DNA of 64,000 nt from Luteimonas fraxinea. GTDB taxonomy: Bacteria > Pseudomonadota > Gammaproteobacteria > Xanthomonadales > Xanthomonadaceae. The notes under the pieces are model-generated. The model made no database searches. It was not told the origin of the DNA and saw nothing but the letters and a program-made list of their open reading frames with translations. Shown one piece after another: positions 57,242 to 64,000 of this stretch. Within the stretch, counting starts at the first letter, position 1. Every line of letters begins with the position of its first letter. The translations under genes and the position numbers were made by a program. The stretch covers positions 3,101,001-3,165,000 of the forward strand of contig NZ_CP089507.1 of NCBI RefSeq assembly GCF_021233355.1, written 5' to 3'.

Positions 57242-59086
57242 ATGACCAAGACCCGCATGCTCCGGCCGCTGTGCCTCGCCACCCTCGCGCTCTCGCTCGC
57301 CGCCTGTGCCGGCAGTGCGACGCGCAGCGATCCTGCCTCGATGCGCGGAGACGACGCCACGATGTTCAGCGCCCAGCGCACCAGCCTCCACCGGGGCGAC
57401 GACGATCTGCTGACCGCCGGCCTCGGTCTGACCGGCCTGCAGGCGATGACGCCCCCGACGTTCGTCGATCCCGAACATCCGCTCGCTGCCGAAGCACGCC
57501 GGCGCGCGCTGTGGGCGAACTGGCGCGGCATCGCCGACCTCGCACCGGGCGGCGGCTACGGCACGCTCTACGGCAGTCTGGCCAGTGTCCCCGGCCGCGA
57601 ATTCCACGCGCTGGCGACGGTACCCGGCGCCTCGCAGCCGCACCGCGTGCTGGTGCAGGTGCCCGACGGCTTCGACCGCACGCGCCGCTGCATCGTGGTC
57701 GCCGCTTCGTCCGGCTCGCGCGGCATTTACGGCGCGATCGCCGTCGCCGGCGCCTGGGGTCTGCCGAAGGGTTGCGCCGTCGCCTACACGGACAAGGGCG
57801 CGGGCACCGATTACTTCGACGCCGATGCGGGCATCGGCATCGCGGCTGATGGCACGCCGTCCGCCGATCGCACGCAGGCCGTCTTCGCGCCGGATGGTGC
57901 GGGGCAGGGCGTTGCGTTCAAGCATGCGCATTCCGGCGACAACCCCGAGGCCGACTGGGGCCGCCACGTGCGCCAGGCTGCCGAGTTCGCGCTGCAGGCG
58001 CTGGGCGAGGCGTATCCGGACGACGCGCCGTTCGATTTCGACAGCACTCGTGTCATCGCGGTCGGTATCTCCAATGGCGGCGGCGCGGTGCTGCGCGCGG
58101 CGGAGCTCGAAGGCGACTGGCTCGATGCCGTGGTCGCCGGCGAGCCCAGCATCCACGTCGATGCACCCGGCGCGCGTTCGCTCTACGACTACACCACCGA
58201 AGCCGCGCTGCTGATGCCGTGCGCGCTGCTCGCCGTCGACAACCTGCCGCAGCCGCCGTTGACCGCGCAGGTCGCACCGCTATGGACCGCGCGCTGCGCC
58301 TCGCTGCGCGCGGCCGGCCTGGTCGAAGGCAGTGACGCTGGGGCGCAGTCGCGGTCGGCCCTGGAGATCCTGCGCACGCATGGCTGGACCGACGGCGCGC
58401 TACGCGCGGGCGCCTTGTCAGCCGGCTTCGATCTGTGGCGCGCGATCGCCGCGACCTATGCATCCGCGTATGGCCGCTTCGATGCCGACGCGCATCCTTG
58501 CGGTTACCGCTACGCGGCGCAGGGCGCGGACGGCGGTCCGCGTCCTTCAACCGCGACCGAACGCGCGGCCTGGTGGAGCGACGGCAGCGGCATTCCGCCG
58601 GGCGCGGGTGTCGGCGTCGTCGACACACGCATGGCCGGCGCGGATCCGCTGTTGCCGGGCCTGCAGTGCCTGCGCGCGCTCAACGACGGTGATGATGCGG
58701 CCGCGAAGCGGGTGCAGGCCGGCATCGCCGAGACGCAGGTCGGCCTGCCGCGCGCAGGCCTGCCGGTGGTCGTGGTCCACGGCGCCGATGACGGGCTGAT
58801 CCCGATGGCCTTCACCAGCACGCCTTATGTCGGATGGGCGCAGGCGGCCGGGCGCGACGTGCGCCTGTGGCAGGTCGCCAACGCGCAGCACTTCGATGGA
58901 TTCCTCGGCCTCCCGGACTACGCCTCGCGCTACGTGCCGCTGCTGCCGTATGTGTATGCCGCGCTCGATCGCGTAGATGCGCATCTGGACGGCAACGGCG
59001 CGTCGCCGGCGGATGCCTCGATTCCGACCATCCCGCGTGGCGCGGGCACGGCACTCGACGCCACCCACCTTGCGGTCCCCCGCTGA
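57242..59086 (+). CDS. 3-hydroxybutyrate oligomer hydrolase-like lipoprotein
   Basis: Resembles D-(-)-3-hydroxybutyrate oligomer hydrolases, which split short polyhydroxybutyrate fragments. The 614-aa protein has a lipoprotein signal (LCLATLALSLAAC), a long N-terminal segment, and an alpha/beta-hydrolase core with the serine in GISNGGGA (Ser277), later VVHGADDGLIPM (acid residue region) and NAQHFDGF (histidine). Lipidation suggests an extracytoplasmic role, perhaps on external oligomers. No phaC, phaZ or phasin gene is near. Divergent from an orphan response regulator. Confidence 0.85.
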   Translation: MTKTRMLRPLCLATLALSLAACAGSATRSDPASMRGDDATMFSAQRTSLHRGDDDLLTAGLGLTGLQAMTPPTFVDPEHPLAAEARRRALWANWRGIADLAPGGGYGTLYGSLASVPGREFHALATVPGASQPHRVLVQVPDGFDRTRRCIVVAASSGSRGIYGAIAVAGAWGLPKGCAVAYTDKGAGTDYFDADAGIGIAADGTPSADRTQAVFAPDGAGQGVAFKHAHSGDNPEADWGRHVRQAAEFALQALGEAYPDDAPFDFDSTRVIAVGISNGGGAVLRAAELEGDWLDAVVAGEPSIHVDAPGARSLYDYTTEAALLMPCALLAVDNLPQPPLTAQVAPLWTARCASLRAAGLVEGSDAGAQSRSALEILRTHGWTDGALRAGALSAGFDLWRAIAATYASAYGRFDADAHPCGYRYAAQGADGGPRPSTATERAAWWSDGSGIPPGAGVGVVDTRMAGADPLLPGLQCLRALNDGDDAAAKRVQAGIAETQVGLPRAGLPVVVVHGADDGLIPMAFTSTPYVGWAQAAGRDVRLWQVANAQHFDGFLGLPDYASRYVPLLPYVYAALDRVDAHLDGNGASPADASIPTIPRGAGTALDATHLAVPR

Positions 59087-59124
59087 CCGACTGACGCTCG
59101 ACGCGGGTTGTCTCACGCCAGAGC

Positions 59125-59153
59125 TTGCAGCCTCCATGCGTTAGTAGTAATAC
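59125..59153 (+). promoter_or_regulatory. lexA promoter (-35 TTGCAG, -10 TAATAC)
   Basis: TTGCAG (59125-59130) and TAATAC (59148-59153) are separated by 17 nt, a near-ideal sigma-70 promoter. Transcription would begin near 59160, one to three bases before the lexA ATG (59162), so the mRNA is leaderless or nearly so; fittingly, no ribosome binding site is visible. Confidence 0.65.
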
Positions 59154-59155
59154 TA
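59141..59155. promoter_or_regulatory. SOS box (LexA operator), xanthomonad type
   Basis: TTAGTAGTAATACTA matches TTAG-N6-TACTA, the LexA-binding motif reported for Xanthomonas/Xylella, within the palindrome AGTAGTAATACTACT (59143-59157). It covers the -10 box of the lexA promoter, so bound LexA would block its own gene. Confidence 0.9.
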
Positions 59156-59161
59156 CTCACC

Positions 59162-59803
59162 ATGGACCTGACCCAGACCCAGCACGCAATTCTCGAGATG
59201 ATCGGCGAGCGCATTGCGGCCGAAGGCATGCCGCCTTCGCAGGCCGAGATCGCCCGCGCCTTCGGCTTCAGTGGCGTCCGCGCCGCGCAGTACCACCTCG
59301 ATGCACTGGAAGCTGCGGGCGCCATCGAGCGGGTGCCGGGCCGGGCGCGCGGCATCCGTGTGCTGGTACCGGTGCAGCAGGCACAGCACGCGCTGGCTCT
59401 GGGCGCGACGCCAAGCGACGCGCTCCGCCTGCCGGTGCTCGGGCAGGTCGCCGCCGGCGCGCCGATCGGTGCCGACATCGGTTCCGACGATTACCTCGTG
59501 CTCGACCGCGTACTGTTCTCGCCGTCGCCCGACTACCTGCTCAAGGTCAAGGGCGATTCAATGCGCGATGAAGGCATCTTCGAAGGCGACCTGATCGGCG
59601 TGCACCGCACCCGGGATGCGCGCTCGGGCCAGATCGTCGTCGCCCGCGTCGATGACGCGATCACGGTCAAGCTGTTGAAGATCGGCAAGGACCGCATCCG
59701 TCTGATGCCGCGCAATCCCGATTACGCACCGATCGAGGTGCTGCCCGACCAGGACTTCGCGATCGAAGGCCTGTATTGCGGGTTGGTCAGGCCGAACCGT
59801 TGA
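59162..59803 (+). CDS. lexA: LexA repressor
   Basis: Represses SOS genes and cuts itself when RecA filaments form. The 213-aa protein has the N-terminal winged helix (about 1-65; PPSQAEIARAFGFSGVRAAQYHL), the Ala98-Gly99 cleavage site in QVAAGAPIG, and the Ser133-Lys170 catalytic dyad in KGDSM and ITVKLLK, with the same 37-residue spacing as E. coli LexA. Regulated by the SOS box over its own promoter. recA follows 186 bp downstream and may be partly read through. Confidence 0.97.
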   Translation: MDLTQTQHAILEMIGERIAAEGMPPSQAEIARAFGFSGVRAAQYHLDALEAAGAIERVPGRARGIRVLVPVQQAQHALALGATPSDALRLPVLGQVAAGAPIGADIGSDDYLVLDRVLFSPSPDYLLKVKGDSMRDEGIFEGDLIGVHRTRDARSGQIVVARVDDAITVKLLKIGKDRIRLMPRNPDYAPIEVLPDQDFAIEGLYCGLVRPNR

Positions 59804-59989
59804 GCGCGTTGCCGCTCAAGCGCATGTCGCGCGCGGCGTTCCCCGACGGGTATCCGCGTCGCGCGCCGCTGACCGGCACGCATCCACCCACTTAATTTTG
59901 CTTCCTCTCCGCAGCGTCGCAGCCCGTGCGACCTGCGATTGCGAGGATGCCTCCACCAGACCGGAACACGAATGACGAGGACCACCACG

Positions 59990-61010
<1,021 letters not shown>

Positions 61011-61033
<23 letters not shown>

Positions 61034-61640
61034 GCTGGCCGCGTCGGGCCTGCCCGGCGGTGGCGAATCGCATGACACGGACCTGCCGGCTGGCGGGTCC
61101 GCGGAACGCGTAGACGCTGCCGGGTTTGGATTGACCCCCGATGGTGATGCGCCTGCCGCAGGCAGGCGCAAGAAACGCCGCGAACTGACGCCCGCCCAGC
61201 GGGCGTTGTCGTTACTGGTGCGGCGCGAGCATTCGCAGCCTGAGCTGCTGCGCAAGCTCGCGGCGCGGGGCATCGAGCCGGAGGCGGCTGCCGATGCCGT
61301 CGAACGCATGCGCGAGGCCGGCTGGCAGGACGATGGCCGGTTTGCCGCGAGCCTCGCACGCAGCCGCGCAACTGGTGGCCATGGTCCGCTGCGGATCGAG
61401 GCCGAACTCGCGACCCATCGGCTCGATGCAGGCAAGATCGCTGCGGCCTTCGAATCGTTGGCGGCCGACGGCGAGGCCGACTGGCCGCAACGCGCGCGCG
61501 ATCTGATCGAGCGCCGTTACGACGTAGCCGCGTTCGCGGACGATCCGGCACTGCGGCGCAAGGCCGTGGATTTCCTGCTGCGTCGTGGATTCGACGGCGA
61601 AACCGCCTTTGGCGCGGTCCGCGCCTTCCGGGGCGATTGA
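61011..61640 (+). CDS. recX: Regulatory protein RecX with extended N-terminus
   Basis: Inhibits and tunes RecA filaments. The RecX domain (about 55-209; [71 protein letters not shown]) has three helical repeats. It is preceded by some 55 low-complexity residues, making 209 aa versus about 150-165 in most relatives. The ATG overlaps the recA end by 23 bp, which fixes translational coupling; a later internal start would shorten the protein but break it. The extension probably is disordered. Confidence 0.9.
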
Positions 61641-61816
61641 GACACGGCGAAGAAGCACGCGGACTGCGCCCGGCGCGGCGGCGCGCGTGGCCCCCGGACG
61701 GCCTGCTACCCTTTGCGGCTGTGGGCACCGCTCCGGACCTGCACCTGTCTAGATGGCGGGCGCGCACGGCTGCCGGGGATGCCCTATCCCTCCAGTACGT
61801 CCGTCACGCCAGGCCC

Positions 61817-64000
<2,184 letters not shown>

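Overview
This window is a stretch of core chromosome from a high-GC gammaproteobacterium of the Xanthomonadaceae (Lysobacter/Luteimonas/Xanthomonas relatives). The assignment rests on the gene orders (queA-tgt-yajC-secD-secF; pyrG-kdsA-eno-ftsB-ispD-ispF-truD; lexA-recA-recX-alaS), on a LexA operator of the xanthomonad type (TTAG-N6-TACTA) rather than the E. coli type, and on intergenic repeats of the kind common in this family. I see no phage, transposase, integrase, CRISPR array, rRNA or tRNA. Both edges cut genes: a metallophosphoesterase on the left (5' end missing) and alaS on the right (3' end missing).

Layout. 1-4.6 kb: secreted phosphatase plus exported pyrophosphatase, a one-helix unknown protein, and a class III aminotransferase divergent from an Lrp/AsnC regulator. 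5-10.6 kb: queuosine tRNA genes queA-tgt, then yajC-secD-secF. 10.9-16.9 kb: suhB and trmJ divergent; then a PhnD-like binding protein translationally coupled to a membrane GGDEF-EAL protein; then a noncoding 0.8 kb element built as a large inverted repeat flanked by hexanucleotide tracts. 16.9-22.3 kb: ExoD-like and CNNM/CorC-type membrane proteins, DUF47-Pit phosphate uptake, an alkyltransferase-like DNA-repair protein and a rhomboid protease. 22.4-31.7 kb: two M13 peptidase genes in tandem, the first lacking a zinc-binding histidine, and an ABC ATPase next to a permease fused to an M1 aminopeptidase domain. 31.7-38.2 kb: KefB/C antiporter, DoxX, RhlE helicase, two NlpC/P60 cell-wall hydrolases, SlyD. 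38.2-48.1 kb: DUF418 protein, DadA-like oxidase coupled to glutathione reductase, HutG coupled to a DHA2 exporter, a methyltransferase, an AEC transporter and parE. 48.4-56.4 kb: a small secreted acidic protein, then pyrG to truD with a DUF2314 gene inside, and a small lipoprotein. 56.4-64 kb: an orphan NarL-type regulator divergent from a 3-hydroxybutyrate oligomer hydrolase, then the SOS block lexA-recA-recX and alaS.

How the genes work together. Most are housekeeping: protein export (YajC/SecD/SecF), tRNA modification (QueA, Tgt, TrmJ, TruD), isoprenoid, LPS and nucleotide synthesis (IspD, IspF, KdsA, PyrG), topology (ParE) and SOS repair (LexA, RecA, RecX). Phosphate is a recurring theme (metallophosphoesterase, periplasmic pyrophosphatase, PhnD-like receptor, DUF47-Pit). 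The most unusual items are the probable pseudo-M13 peptidase beside an intact one, the binding-protein/c-di-GMP pair without transporter genes, the permease-aminopeptidase fusion, the inverted-repeat element at 15.8-16.5 kb, and a lexA promoter that suggests a near-leaderless mRNA.
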